Source: Hydromonas duriensis
GTDB lineage: Bacteria > Pseudomonadota > Gammaproteobacteria > Burkholderiales > Burkholderiaceae
Length of the DNA: 64,000 bases
Reading direction: 5' to 3'
Assembly (NCBI RefSeq): GCF_004363775.1
Contig: NZ_SNZE01000001.1
Location: 168,860 to 232,859, forward strand
The notes under the pieces were generated by a model, which ran no database searches, was not told where the DNA came from, and saw nothing but the letters and a program-made list of their open reading frames with translations. Below, piece by piece: positions 8,772 to 17,999 of the stretch. The first letter of the stretch is position 1. Every line of letters begins with the position of its first letter. Both the position numbers and the translations under genes were made by a program.

Positions 8772-9173
8772 ATGAGTCAAGATAAAACAAATTTACGTGA
8801 GCGTTTAGGTGCTTTGGCCTATCAAGTGACTCAAGAAAAGGCCACTGAAAGGCCCTTTAGCAGTGATTTTGCAGAGCGTTGGTCGGATGGCGTGTACCGT
8901 TGCGTGGTATGTGATACGGCTCTGTTTGACTCTCATCACCAATTTAATGCGGGTTGCGGTTGGCCGAGCTTTGATGCGCCTATGGCGGTTGACGCGGTGA
9001 GTGAGCAGCGAGATGTGTCGCATGGCATGATTCGAACAGAGGTGGTGTGCCACAATTGTGGTGCGCATTTGGGGCATGTTTTTCCAGATGGACCACCACA
9101 AACCACAGGTTTGCGCTATTGTATCAATGGGGTGGCTTTGAAGTTTTTAGCAAACAAGGACATGGGGGATTGA
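8772..9173 (+). CDS. msrB: Peptide-methionine (R)-S-oxide reductase MsrB
   Basis: 133 residues, a single MsrB domain. The two zinc-binding CxxC pairs are Cys44/Cys47 (CVVC) and Cys93/Cys96 (CHNC). The catalytic Cys117 sits in [11 protein letters not shown], with Gly where most homologues have Ser. GWPSFDAP and [12 protein letters not shown] form the substrate pocket. It reduces the R epimer of methionine sulfoxide in proteins. ATG 8772 is preferred over the in-frame GTG at 8760, which has no spaced ribosome binding site. The 112 bp to yciB hold no clear terminator. This is a cytosolic form without signal peptide. Confidence 0.93.
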   Translation: MSQDKTNLRERLGALAYQVTQEKATERPFSSDFAERWSDGVYRCVVCDTALFDSHHQFNAGCGWPSFDAPMAVDAVSEQRDVSHGMIRTEVVCHNCGAHLGHVFPDGPPQTTGLRYCINGVALKFLANKDMGD

Positions 9174-9285
9174 AACGAGGTAGAATGCCCATAGTTATCA
9201 TTTATTATATTAAGTAAGACCGTGTTTGAGACGCGGTCTTGTTCTTTTTTGAACTCTTTTAGAAACTCTTACAGACATACAAATA

Positions 9286-9822
9286 ATGAAAGCACTCATT
9301 GATTTTTTCCCGATTGTTTTGTTTTTTCTTAGTTATAAGTTAACAAACGATATGTTTTTGGCAACAGGTGTTGCAATGGCATCAACGGCTGTGCAGATGT
9401 TGTTGATGAAATGGAAAAAAATTCCCATTCAAATCATGCATTGGATGAGTTTGGTGCTGATTGTGGTTTTAGGCAGTATGAGTATCTATTTTCATGAAAC
9501 GATTTTTTTGAAGTGGAAATTCAGTGTGCTTGAATGGACCATGGGTGCGGCAATTTTAATCGGACAGTATGTGTTTAACAAAAACATGCTGAAAATTTTG
9601 CTTGGGCATGAGCTGCATTTGTCTGATGAGGCTTGGAAAAAATTTGGATTGATGTGGGCTGGTTTTTTTATTTTTTTAGGAACACTGAATATTTATATTG
9701 CGTATAACTTTTCAGATGATGTGTGGTTTAACTTTAAGTTGTACGGCAGTTTAGGCTTGATTTTGGTTTTTGCTATTGTGCAAGAGGCTTGGTTATCTAA
9801 ACAATTACCCAAGGATGAGTGA
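9286..9822 (+). CDS. yciB: YciB/IspZ family inner-membrane septation protein
   Basis: 178 residues with about five hydrophobic segments. The N-terminus KALIDFFPIVLFFLSYK and the later motif EWTMGAAILIGQYVFNKNM are characteristic of the YciB (intracellular septation protein A) family, which affects cell envelope and division. The stop codon overlaps the following bolA start (TGATG), indicating translational coupling. msrB-yciB-bolA-parvulin is a familiar neighbourhood in Burkholderiales. Confidence 0.93.
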   Translation: MKALIDFFPIVLFFLSYKLTNDMFLATGVAMASTAVQMLLMKWKKIPIQIMHWMSLVLIVVLGSMSIYFHETIFLKWKFSVLEWTMGAAILIGQYVFNKNMLKILLGHELHLSDEAWKKFGLMWAGFFIFLGTLNIYIAYNFSDDVWFNFKLYGSLGLILVFAIVQEAWLSKQLPKDE

Positions 9823-10076
9823 TGACTGAGTTGCAAGTTGAGTTAGAATGCCGCTTGCGTATGGCGTTATCTCCTTCTGAATTGGAGGTCATCGATGAGT
9901 CGCACCAACATGCAGGGCACGCAGGTGCGGCTGGTGGGGCAAAACATTTTGCTGTGCGCATTGTTTCTCCGAAATTTATTGGTAAAACCCGAATGGCACA
10001 ACACCGCATGGTTTATGCAGCAGTGGATGATTTGATGCCGTTTCCGATTCATGCTTTGCGCATAGAAACGGTCTAA
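9822..10076 (+). CDS. BolA family protein
   Basis: 84 residues. It has the BolA core: a negatively charged region ending in IDESHQHAGHAG, the FAVRIVSPKFIGKTRMAQHRMVY helix-turn segment and IHALRIET at the end. BolA proteins pair with monothiol glutaredoxins to handle iron-sulfur clusters, and some bind DNA. ATG 9822 overlaps the yciB stop and has AAGGA six bases upstream. A GTG codon at 9819 is in frame but less likely. It belongs to the short-loop BolA/YrbA-like group by length, but the exact subgroup is uncertain. Confidence 0.9.
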   Translation: MTELQVELECRLRMALSPSELEVIDESHQHAGHAGAAGGAKHFAVRIVSPKFIGKTRMAQHRMVYAAVDDLMPFPIHALRIETV

Positions 10077-10115
10077 TTTTTATTTTTTAACCCAAACAAT
10101 AAAGGAATGGGCGTT

Positions 10116-10937
10116 ATGAAAAAAAGCAGTGCGTTAGTCGCAGCGATGATGGTCGGTGCAATAGGTTTGTCAGCGTGTGCAAAAAATGTAGACAAACAGT
10201 ACACCACAGCACAATTGGTGGATGCGGTTGTGAGTGATATGAATAAACAAAACCCTAATCAGCCCGTTTCTGCAGAACAACGCGCTAAGATAGAAGAGGC
10301 GATTACGGTACAGCAAGCGGTTGTTGAAGCAGCGAAAAAAGATGGTTTGGATAAGCAAGAGCACACCCAAATGTTGCTGGCTTTGCAAAAAGATCAAGTC
10401 ATTATGTCTGAATACATGCGTTTGAAGTTGGATGCCTATAAGCCAACCGATGACGAGTTGAAGGCCATTTATGATAAAGAAGTCGCTAAAATGAAAGGCA
10501 GTGGCAAAGAATATCACTTGCGTCATATTTTGGTTGATTCTGAGGTGCAAGCTAAGGACATCATTGCAAAGTTGAAAGCGGGTGCGAAGTTCGCTGATTT
10601 AGCAAAAGGCACGAAAGATACGGCCTCTGCAGCTCAAGGTGGTGACTTAGGTTGGAATACATTGGATAAATGGGTGCCTGAGTTTGCTGAAGCTGCGGGT
10701 CAATTGACACCGAATGCCATCACAGAGACGCCAGTTAAATCTCAGTTTGGTTACCATGTGATTCAGTTGGTTGAAGCGCCACGCGAAGCGAAAGCGGCTG
10801 CCAATATGCCACCGCCACCAGCGTTTGAACAAGTGAAACCACAGATTCTTGAAATGGCGAAACAAGATTACATGAAAAAAATTCAAGATGGTTTCTTGCC
10901 GAAAAAAGATGCTGCACCTGCTGCAGATAAAAAATAA
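10116..10937 (+). CDS. Parvulin-type peptidyl-prolyl cis-trans isomerase, predicted lipoprotein
   Basis: 273 residues. A signal peptide ends in the lipobox LSAC with Cys21 as the lipid-modified residue. A helical SurA/PrsA-like N-terminal part follows, and a single parvulin domain (about residues 125-225) contains YHLRHILV, AQGGDLGWNT and SQFGYHVIQLVE. It should act as a periplasmic folding helper attached to a membrane. ATG 10116 is chosen because AAAGGA at 10101-10106 is nine bases upstream; the ATG at 10107 would touch the binding site. The C-terminal tail is rich in Lys, Ala and Pro. A terminator follows directly. Confidence 0.9.
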   Translation: MKKSSALVAAMMVGAIGLSACAKNVDKQYTTAQLVDAVVSDMNKQNPNQPVSAEQRAKIEEAITVQQAVVEAAKKDGLDKQEHTQMLLALQKDQVIMSEYMRLKLDAYKPTDDELKAIYDKEVAKMKGSGKEYHLRHILVDSEVQAKDIIAKLKAGAKFADLAKGTKDTASAAQGGDLGWNTLDKWVPEFAEAAGQLTPNAITETPVKSQFGYHVIQLVEAPREAKAAANMPPPPAFEQVKPQILEMAKQDYMKKIQDGFLPKKDAAPAADKK

Positions 10938-10957
10938 TCAAGAGGCCTGTGTGCATG

Positions 10958-10988
10958 AAAAAAGCCGCTTTAATCAGCGGCTTTTTTT
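10958..10988. terminator. Bidirectional terminator between the parvulin gene and recX
   Basis: AGCCGCT (10963-10969) pairs with AGCGGCT (10976-10982), with A-run before and T-run after; the T-run reaches into the recX stop codon on the other strand. Confidence 0.92.
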
Positions 10989-11610
10989 AGTCTTCAAATA
11001 AATTGTCTGCGTTTTTAATAATTCGATTGATGATGTCAAAATTAAAGCCGCGACTGGCCATAAAACGCACTTGTTTTGCTTTCTCTTTTAAGTCAGCGGG
11101 AGCTTGACCAAATTTTTTTTGCCACACGTCGTGTGCTCGTTGTAATTCGGTGCTTGCCAACTGCGCCATCTCATGGGCAATGAGTTCATGACTCAGTCCT
11201 TGTTGGTTTAACTCATGTTTAACGCGCGCGCTGCCATAGCGTTCGCCCTTGATTTTAGAAACAGATGCCGCCACGCGTTCGTCTGATTGCCAGTTGTGTT
11301 GAGCCAAATCATCCAGCACATCGTCCAATAAAGTTAAAGCCAAATCATTCTCGCAGTCGTAGTTTCTCAAGGAAAAAAGCACTTTTTTGCGCAGCTCCAC
11401 CCGACTGTATTCTCGACGCGAAAGGTAAGTGATTGCACGGGTGCGCACTTTTTTTAGCCAGTCTTGTTGCGATAAAACGATGGTTTGTGGGTTGTCTGAA
11501 TGGTCGTAGGCCGTCGAGCGTTTGTTCTTATTTTGATTCGGTTCAAGTGTGTTTTCTACGTTTTCAAACTGCTCAAACTCGTTATCGTCAAAATTGATTT
11601 TAGAGACCAT
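10987..11610 (-). CDS. recX: Regulatory protein RecX
   Basis: 207 residues. The conserved RecX three-helix repeats are visible: RAITYLSRREYSRVELRKKV, then DDVLDDLAQHNWQSDERVAAS, RYGSARVKHELNQQGLS and a last copy ending RGFNFDIINRIIK. RecX binds RecA filaments and limits their activity. The first 50 residues are acidic and Asn-rich with no match to the domain. ATG 11610 is chosen because the longer frame would run through the hairpin at 11717-11743; no strong ribosome binding site is visible. It lies downstream of recA on the same strand, separated by a terminator-like hairpin. Confidence 0.92.
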   Translation of the reverse strand: MVSKINFDDNEFEQFENVENTLEPNQNKNKRSTAYDHSDNPQTIVLSQQDWLKKVRTRAITYLSRREYSRVELRKKVLFSLRNYDCENDLALTLLDDVLDDLAQHNWQSDERVAASVSKIKGERYGSARVKHELNQQGLSHELIAHEMAQLASTELQRAHDVWQKKFGQAPADLKEKAKQVRFMASRGFNFDIINRIIKNADNLFED

Positions 11611-11716
11611 AGGCGTATATTTTTCGTTGATGTCTAAGTATGTTGCGACAAGAGGAGTGACAATAGACGTTCGTGTACGATGTGAAAAAAAAGCGGGCGT
11701 TTTTAGAATGAGCGTA

Positions 11717-11743
11717 AAAGCCCTGCACAAGTGCAGGGCTTTT
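11717..11743 (-). terminator. Perfect hairpin between recA and recX
   Basis: AAAAGCCCTGCAC and its exact complement GTGCAGGGCTTTT surround a two-base centre, about 17 bp after the recA stop. It is a rho-independent terminator for recA on the minus strand. Read-through would be the way recX is transcribed at a low level, as known for other recA-recX pairs. Confidence 0.88.
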
Positions 11744-11759
11744 ATTGGTGAGTGCTTGA

Positions 11760-12890
11760 TTAAACAGCGTCGTCCTCTACTGGGGTTTCAGCTTGTTTAG
11801 CGGCTTTGGTTGGCTTTTCCGCTTTTGGGGTTTTATCGCTTGGCACTGCTCGCGCTTTGACGCCCAATTTGTCACGGACCAAGTTTTCAATCTCAACCGC
11901 CACGTTTGGATTTTCGCGCAAGTATTCACGCGCGTTGTCTTTTCCTTGACCGATGCGGTCTTTGCCATAACTGTACCAAGCACCTGCTTTATCAATGATG
12001 CCTGCTGATACGCCCATATCAACGATTTCACCTTCGCGAGAGATGCCTTCGCCATAAAGGATGTCAAACAATGCTTCTTTGAACGGTGGCGCGACTTTGT
12101 TTTTAACGATTTTCACTCGGGTTTCGTTACCCATGACTTCGTCGCCTTTTTTGATGCCACCAATGCGACGAATGTCTAAACGAACAGAAGCATAGAATTT
12201 CAGTGCATTACCGCCCGTTGTTGTTTCTGGTGAACCAAACATGACGCCAATTTTCATACGAATTTGGTTGATGAAAATCACGGTGCAATTGCTGCGACCA
12301 ATTGAAGCGGTTAATTTGCGCAAGGCTTGGCTCATTAAGCGTGCTTGTAGACCAGGCAACGACGCGCCCATGTCGCCTTCAATCTCAGCCTTCGGCACGA
12401 GTGCGGCTACGGAGTCCACCACGATGAGATCCACCGCGCCTGAACGCACCAACGCATCGACCATTTCAAGTGCTTGCTCGCCCGTGTCGGGTTGAGAAAT
12501 CAGCAAGTCAGTCAAGTTGACGCCGAGTTTTTGGGCATAGCTGACATCCAAGGCGTGTTCTGCGTCAACGAAAGCGCACGTGCCACCCAGTTTTTGCATT
12601 TCGGAGACGACGTGCAAGGTGAGTGTGGTTTTGCCCGATGATTCAGGGCCATAAATTTCAATGACGCGTCCGCGCGGTAAGCCGCCGACCCCTAATGCGA
12701 CATCCAGCCCCAAAGAGCCAGTCGAGACCACGGAGATGTCTGGCTGTTCGTTGTTATCGCCCAAACGCATAATCGAACCTTTGCCAAATTGTTTTTCAAT
12801 TTGAGCAAGAGCGGCTGCCAGTGCTTTGGCTTTGTCTTCAGAGTTTCCTGCTTGATTTACAGTGGGTTTTGAATCTGGTTTCGTCGCCAT
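11760..12890 (-). CDS. recA: Recombinase RecA
   Basis: 376 residues, slightly longer than E. coli RecA (353) because of an N-terminal lead and a Lys/Ala-rich acidic tail. Walker [11 protein letters not shown], the loop regions [19 protein letters not shown] and [17 protein letters not shown], and [12 protein letters not shown] are all present. RecA polymerises on single-stranded DNA, drives strand exchange and activates LexA cleavage. I found no CTGT-N8-ACAG SOS box in the 230 bp upstream, which is unexpected for recA. The divergent neighbour is parC. Confidence 0.98.
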   Translation of the reverse strand: MATKPDSKPTVNQAGNSEDKAKALAAALAQIEKQFGKGSIMRLGDNNEQPDISVVSTGSLGLDVALGVGGLPRGRVIEIYGPESSGKTTLTLHVVSEMQKLGGTCAFVDAEHALDVSYAQKLGVNLTDLLISQPDTGEQALEMVDALVRSGAVDLIVVDSVAALVPKAEIEGDMGASLPGLQARLMSQALRKLTASIGRSNCTVIFINQIRMKIGVMFGSPETTTGGNALKFYASVRLDIRRIGGIKKGDEVMGNETRVKIVKNKVAPPFKEALFDILYGEGISREGEIVDMGVSAGIIDKAGAWYSYGKDRIGQGKDNAREYLRENPNVAVEIENLVRDKLGVKARAVPSDKTPKAEKPTKAAKQAETPVEDDAV

Positions 12891-13090
12891 GTCGCTTCTT
12901 TCGTGAGAATGAGTGTAAAAATGATGTGCTACTTTAGCATAATTTCGTTGTAAAGCGAATGGCGGCTTGCGTTTCAGTGGTTAATCAATCTTCTCGAATC
13001 AACCTGTTGCATCTTTTTTGTTTGAAGTTTTAAAATCACCAGTAGATATCGAAAGCGCGTCATCAGATGCTTTTAGTGGGGTGAATCATT

Positions 13091-13096
13091 TATAAT
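13091..13096 (+). promoter_or_regulatory. Possible -10 element for parC
   Basis: TATAAT lies 32 bp before the parC start. No convincing -35 hexamer is visible at the right distance, so this is a tentative call. Confidence 0.35.
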
Positions 13097-13128
13097 CACT
13101 CATCTTTTTAAATCACAGGATGTGCTGT

Positions 13129-15447
13129 ATGCAAACCACTGATGAACTCATGATGGACACTGACGATACGCGCGTATTGCTTGCGCAGTACGCCGAACGG
13201 GCGTATTTGGATTACGCCGTTTCGGTGGTTAAGGGGCGTGCTTTGCCCGATGTGAGTGATGGGCAAAAACCTGTGCAGCGGCGGATTTTGTATTCGATGC
13301 ATGAAATGGGCTTGAGCCATACGGCTAAACCTGTCAAATCCGCTCGCGTGGTCGGTGATGTGTTGGGTAAGTTTCATCCGCATGGTGACTCATCGGCGTA
13401 TGAGGCGTTGGTGCGTTTGGCGCAAAGTTTTAGTTTGCGTTATCCATTGATTGATGGGCAAGGTAACTTTGGCTCGCGAGACGGCGATGGCGCGGCGGCC
13501 ATGCGTTACACCGAAGCGCGCTTGACGCCGATTGCATCGTTGCTATTGGATGAGTTGGACATGGGGACGATTGATTTTGTGCCCAATTATGATGGTTCAA
13601 TGGAAGAACCCGCGTTGTTGCCCGCGCGCTTGCCGTTTGTATTGCTCAATGGGGCATCGGGCATTGCCGTGGGCATGGCGACCGAAATTCCTTCACATAA
13701 TTTGAATGAAGTGGCCGCAGCGGCCGTGGCGATTTTAAAACGCCCGAATATCAGCGATGAAGAATTGTGCCAGTTATTGCCTGCACCTGACTTCCCAGGC
13801 GGTGGGCAAATCACCAATAGCTTGGATGATATACGTACGATGTATGCCACGGGGCGCGGCTCGGTTAAGGTGCGTGCCCGTTGGACCATCGAAGACTTGG
13901 CGCGTGGACAGTGGCAATTGGTGGTCAATGAGTTACCACCCAATGCGTCGTCGCAGAAGATTCTTGAAGAAATTGAAGAGCTGTCGAACCCGAAGGTGAA
14001 AGCGGGTAAAAAAGCATTGTTGCCTGAGCAACAAAATCTTAAAGCCTTGACGTTATCAATGCTCGACCGTGTTCGCGATGAATCGAGTAAAGACGCGCCT
14101 GTCCGTTTGGTTTTTGAACCAAAATCAAAAAACATCTCGGTTGAAGAATTCAGTAATTTTTTGTTGCTTAACACCAGTTTAGAAGGTTCAGTCTCATTGA
14201 ATTTGGTCATGGTCGGTCGCGATGGTCGGCCAACGCAAAAATCTTTGAGGGCGATTTTGAGCGAGTGGGTCAGTTTTCGTCAAGACACCGTGCGTCGCCG
14301 TACCGTTTTTCGCGCGAACAAAGTGGCCGACCGTATCCATATTTTGGAAGGACGGGAGCAGGTTTTACTTAATATTGATGAAGTGATTCGCATCATTCGT
14401 GACTCTGACGAGCCTAAGCCTGCCTTGATTTCTGCGTTTAATTTGTCTGAACGGCAAGCCGAAGACATTTTGGAAATTCGTTTACGCCAACTGGCACGCT
14501 TAGAAGCAATCAAAATTGAACAAGAGCTGATGGCGTTGCGCGAAGAGCTGGCGGGTTTAAATGAATTGCTCGCGGACGAGAATGTGCTTAAACGTTTGGT
14601 GGTTAAAGAAATAGAAGCGGATGCCAAAAAATTTGGTGACTCACGCCGTACTTTGCTTGAAGAAGCGAAAAAAGCCACGTTGGAAGTCAGTGTGGTTGAT
14701 GAACCGATGACGGTTATTGTGTCGCAAAAAGGCTGGGTGCGCGCGCGTACAGGCCATGCTGTTGATACGGCGACGTTGACGTTCAAGCAAGGCGATGATT
14801 TACATGCCATTTATCCTTGTCGTTCGGTTAATCAATTGTATGCGCTTGATTCAAAAGGGCGGGTGTACAGTGTGCCTGTTTCGGCTTTACCAGGCGGTCG
14901 TGGCGATGGCGTGCCATTGGGTACGTTGATTGATGTCCAAGATGGCGCGCGTTTGTTACATTATTTTGCAGGGGCGGATGATGCAAAATTAGCGATTATC
15001 ACTGAGCAAGGTTTAGGCTTTAGTTGTAAAGCCAGCGATTTGCAAAGTCGCGTTAAAGCAGGTAAATCTTTTGTTAATGTGACTGCAGGTGACAATATTT
15101 TGAAACTGTTGTCGATGGATGAGCACGATTTGTTCTTGGCTTGCTTGAGCAGCAATGGTCGATTGTTGAACTTCTCATTGGTTGAACTGAAAGAATTGGG
15201 CAGCGGTGGTAAGGGCGTGATTTTAATGGGCTTGGATGATGGGGCGACTTTAATTGATGCGTTACCCAATGACGGTATCGCTTTATTGGTTCGACACAGC
15301 GCGCGTGGTGGAAAGACGCAGGAGTTGCGTGTTTCGGGTGGTAATTTGCAACCGTTTGTCGGTGGGCGAGCCAAAAAAGGTAAAGTGATTGACGCTAAGC
15401 TCAAACCCATTGCCTTATGTAAAGTGACGATTCCAACTTTGGTTTAA
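13129..15447 (+). CDS. parC: DNA topoisomerase IV subunit A
   Basis: 772 residues, near the E. coli ParC length (752) and shorter than GyrA. It has the winged-helix start [18 protein letters not shown], the quinolone-determining stretch [18 protein letters not shown] with wild-type Ser and Glu, and the catalytic Tyr in [10 protein letters not shown]. The C-terminal beta-pinwheel is degenerate: no GyrA-box QRRGGKG is seen, as expected for ParC. With ParE (not in this window) it decatenates daughter chromosomes. ATG 13129 has AGGA eight bases upstream. The ATG at 13120 in the same frame overlaps that site and would add Cys-Cys residues. Confidence 0.93.
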   Translation: MQTTDELMMDTDDTRVLLAQYAERAYLDYAVSVVKGRALPDVSDGQKPVQRRILYSMHEMGLSHTAKPVKSARVVGDVLGKFHPHGDSSAYEALVRLAQSFSLRYPLIDGQGNFGSRDGDGAAAMRYTEARLTPIASLLLDELDMGTIDFVPNYDGSMEEPALLPARLPFVLLNGASGIAVGMATEIPSHNLNEVAAAAVAILKRPNISDEELCQLLPAPDFPGGGQITNSLDDIRTMYATGRGSVKVRARWTIEDLARGQWQLVVNELPPNASSQKILEEIEELSNPKVKAGKKALLPEQQNLKALTLSMLDRVRDESSKDAPVRLVFEPKSKNISVEEFSNFLLLNTSLEGSVSLNLVMVGRDGRPTQKSLRAILSEWVSFRQDTVRRRTVFRANKVADRIHILEGREQVLLNIDEVIRIIRDSDEPKPALISAFNLSERQAEDILEIRLRQLARLEAIKIEQELMALREELAGLNELLADENVLKRLVVKEIEADAKKFGDSRRTLLEEAKKATLEVSVVDEPMTVIVSQKGWVRARTGHAVDTATLTFKQGDDLHAIYPCRSVNQLYALDSKGRVYSVPVSALPGGRGDGVPLGTLIDVQDGARLLHYFAGADDAKLAIITEQGLGFSCKASDLQSRVKAGKSFVNVTAGDNILKLLSMDEHDLFLACLSSNGRLLNFSLVELKELGSGGKGVILMGLDDGATLIDALPNDGIALLVRHSARGGKTQELRVSGGNLQPFVGGRAKKGKVIDAKLKPIALCKVTIPTLV

Positions 15448-15460
15448 GGATGCTGTATAC

Positions 15461-15491
15461 AAAAAAAGCCTGTTTTTAAACAGGCTTTTTT
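15461..15491. terminator. Bidirectional terminator between parC and the MATE gene
   Basis: AAGCCTGTTT and AAACAGGCTT form the stem, flanked by an A-run on the left and T6 on the right; convergent genes lie on both sides. Confidence 0.92.
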
Positions 15492-15534
15492 GTGTCTCAA
15501 CTTCATCTGATGAAGCTCATCAAGGCTTTTCGTT

Positions 15535-16896
15535 TCAGCCTCGTTGTTCAATCGTACGTAGCACTCGGAAACACAGCCAGCTGGCGAGCATGCCAAAAAA
15601 CACCACACCTAAACCGTAGCCCGCCAAAGCCCCTTTAGCGCCGTACCAGCTTGCGCCCAGTGAGACAAATGGAATCACCCCTAAAGTTGAACGTCCCCAG
15701 TTGAGCATGGTGGAGTAAAAAGGATAGCCCAAGTTATTGAATGCCGTATTGGCGACGAATAACATGCCATTAAACAAAAAACTGCCCGCGACAAAGGTGC
15801 AGAAAAATACAATGAGTTCACGCGACACATCTTTTGCGCCGAAAGCATCGGAAATCAAGCCGCTGCTTAACCACAACGCTAACCACACCACCAACACGTA
15901 AACCAAAGTGACTTTCATAGAGTCATTCATGGTCGAGCGCACGCGGTCAAAACGTTTGGCGCCATAATTTTGCCCCAAAATAGAACCGATTGAACCTGAT
16001 AACGCGAACAATACGACAAAAGCAACAGGAATGAGTCGACCAATAATGGCCCAGCCTGACACCGCACTGTCGCCAAATTGTGCGATTGAGCGTGTGACAA
16101 ATGAGTTACCAACAGGGGTCGCGATTTGGGTCAGTACGGCGGGTAACGCAATCACCATAAAAGGTTTAATGGTTTGTTTGATGACAGTAAAATCTGGATG
16201 TTTATACAAGCCGTGTACACGAATCAGACCGTGAAAGCCAACCGCAATCATGGCAAAACGAGCCAAGCCTGTTGCGATGGCCGCACCATCTAAACCCAAT
16301 CCAAAGCCAAAGATAAACAAAGGGTCAAGCAGGGCGGTGGCCAAGCCTGCACCCAAAGTCACATACATGGCGCGTCGAGCATCTCCAACTGCGCGAAGAA
16401 GCGCGCTTGTGCACATGCCTATGCCCAGAAGTATTGAAGAGGGCAGCACAATGTACATAAAACGAACCGATAATCGTTCGGTTTCACCCGATGCGCCGAG
16501 CAGTTGAGTCAACGGATGCAAAAAAGGCAACGCGATGAGGGATATCGCCGCCATAAAAAACCCCATAATCCACAAAGAAGCACCTGCTAATTTTTTAGCT
16601 TCTTCTCGATTGCCAGAACCAAGTGCACGAGAGGTTAAAGCTGTGGCAGCGATAGATAAACCAATCCCTAGAGAGGCGATGAAATACAGTAAAGTGCCTG
16701 AGTAGCCCACTGCTGCCGCGAGCTCTTGGTGACCCAAGCGAGAAATGTAAAATAAGTTCAGTACGTCAACCACAAAAATGGCGACCAGTCCCACCGCGCC
16801 TGTCGCGGTCATGTCTAGCACATGGCGCATGGTTGAACCTGTAACGAATTTGCCCTGGTTGGAGGTGCTGGGTGAGGTGTTTTGTTGAGTGGTCAT
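15535..16896 (-). CDS. MATE family efflux transporter
   Basis: 453 residues with twelve predicted membrane segments in two related halves, the standard MATE/NorM length. The first half shows GLSIAATALTSRALGSGNREEA, and the second half shows GSIGSILGQNYGAKRFDR, the matching position after the pseudo-repeat. Such proteins export cationic drugs or metabolites against Na+ or H+ gradients. The substrate cannot be inferred. It is monocistronic, preceded by a 340 bp intergenic region that contains a 12 bp palindrome, and it converges on parC. Confidence 0.93.
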   Translation of the reverse strand: MTTQQNTSPSTSNQGKFVTGSTMRHVLDMTATGAVGLVAIFVVDVLNLFYISRLGHQELAAAVGYSGTLLYFIASLGIGLSIAATALTSRALGSGNREEAKKLAGASLWIMGFFMAAISLIALPFLHPLTQLLGASGETERLSVRFMYIVLPSSILLGIGMCTSALLRAVGDARRAMYVTLGAGLATALLDPLFIFGFGLGLDGAAIATGLARFAMIAVGFHGLIRVHGLYKHPDFTVIKQTIKPFMVIALPAVLTQIATPVGNSFVTRSIAQFGDSAVSGWAIIGRLIPVAFVVLFALSGSIGSILGQNYGAKRFDRVRSTMNDSMKVTLVYVLVVWLALWLSSGLISDAFGAKDVSRELIVFFCTFVAGSFLFNGMLFVANTAFNNLGYPFYSTMLNWGRSTLGVIPFVSLGASWYGAKGALAGYGLGVVFFGMLASWLCFRVLRTIEQRG

Positions 16897-17236
16897 GTGT
16901 GGGTTTAGATTGATTGTTTTTGTTGATTAATATTGAAAAATATTCAGTTCGCAGCATGTGGAATTATTAAGGTGCGCTTTAGGTGCGCAAAAAACACCCC
17001 ATGACAATGCACGTGCATGAGAATTGTGAGACGTGTTTTCCTTGAGGGGGGATGATTTTTTAGAGATTTATTTTGCGCAGCTTAAGTTTCGCAGAATTCT
17101 AACCTAAAAATGAATGCAGCATCAGGTCGTCATTATACATGACACGCGCAGTGTGGTGGGCATGGGTCGTTGGGCTTTAATTGGTATTTATTTTTGATTT
17201 ATATTTTTTATATTCATTATTTCATGAAGCTTGGAA
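16897..17236. other. Intergenic region upstream of the MATE gene with a 12 bp palindrome
   Basis: No coding sequence is supported here. It holds the perfect palindrome ATGCACGTGCAT (17007-17018) and a tandem AGGTGCGC repeat around 16971-16988, both upstream of the minus-strand MATE gene and thus possible operators. The 17170-17235 part is AT-rich, and no GC-rich terminator is seen for rsuA. Confidence 0.5.
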
Positions 17237-17944
17237 TTAAATGTCCAGCAACACCCATTCACCAATCGCCAAGCCTTCAGGCAGGACAAATTCGCCCACA
17301 GAGACACGATGCAGTGCGTCTACGCGATTTCCCGCGGCCGCGACCATTCGTTTAACTTGGTGATATTTGCCTTCGCGCAAGGTGAGTTCCAGTACGTTGT
17401 CGCCTTTTTCTGTTAAAACACGGGCATCGGCTGCTTTAAGTGTTTCGTTTTCATCGTGTAATAAAACACCATTTTTCAGGGCGACAATCATGTCCTCACT
17501 AATGGGGTGACGACACGTGGCGTGATAAACCTTATCGACATTTTTCTTGGGCGAGGTGTTTTTATGGATAAACTGACCATCATCAGACAGCAATAATAAC
17601 CCCGTGGTGTCAACGTCCAAACGCCCAACGGGTTGCACATCGCGCTCGCGTAAGTTTGAAGGCAATAGCGTCAATACGCTTTTATGGTGCTTGGGTTTTT
17701 GTGAGCATTCTACGCCTTCAGGTTTGTTCAGCAATACGTAGACGAACTCCCTATAGTGCCATGTTTCGCCTTCAATTTGCCAGTGCAGTCCATCCAAGTT
17801 AAATAAGGCATCGGGGTCGTCGCACATGACGCCATTAACTAAAACCTCACCCGTTTCAATGAGGGCGGAACAGTAAGCGCGAGTGCCAAAACCTTGTTGT
17901 TGGAGGATTCGAGCGATGGGTTGAGCTTTTGATTTTTTTGCCAT
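17237..17944 (-). CDS. rsuA: Pseudouridine synthase, RsuA/RluB/E/F family (probably 16S rRNA U516)
   Basis: 235 residues, matching RsuA (231). An S4-like RNA-binding region covers residues 1-60 (ARILQQQGFGTRAYCSALIETGEV). The catalytic motif is GRLDVDTTGLLLLSDDG with the nucleophilic Asp in LDVDT, and the C-terminal REGKYHQVKRM and GNRVDALHRVSVG are typical of the RsuA branch. It isomerises uridine to pseudouridine in 16S rRNA. The start is placed at MAKKSKA because the longer frame adds 38 residues without homology character and overlaps proC. No clear ribosome binding site is seen. It follows proC by 55 bp. Confidence 0.88.
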   Translation of the reverse strand: MAKKSKAQPIARILQQQGFGTRAYCSALIETGEVLVNGVMCDDPDALFNLDGLHWQIEGETWHYREFVYVLLNKPEGVECSQKPKHHKSVLTLLPSNLRERDVQPVGRLDVDTTGLLLLSDDGQFIHKNTSPKKNVDKVYHATCRHPISEDMIVALKNGVLLHDENETLKAADARVLTEKGDNVLELTLREGKYHQVKRMVAAAGNRVDALHRVSVGEFVLPEGLAIGEWVLLDI

Positions 17945-17999
17945 ATCAGTGGTCGTAAAAGAATGGTTATCACACAATAAAATTTTTGAGGCGCGAATT

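Noticed and set aside
13587-14210. A 207-codon open frame on the minus strand inside parC
   Set aside because: It lies entirely within a well-supported gene, has no family motif, and is a by-product of codon use on the other strand.
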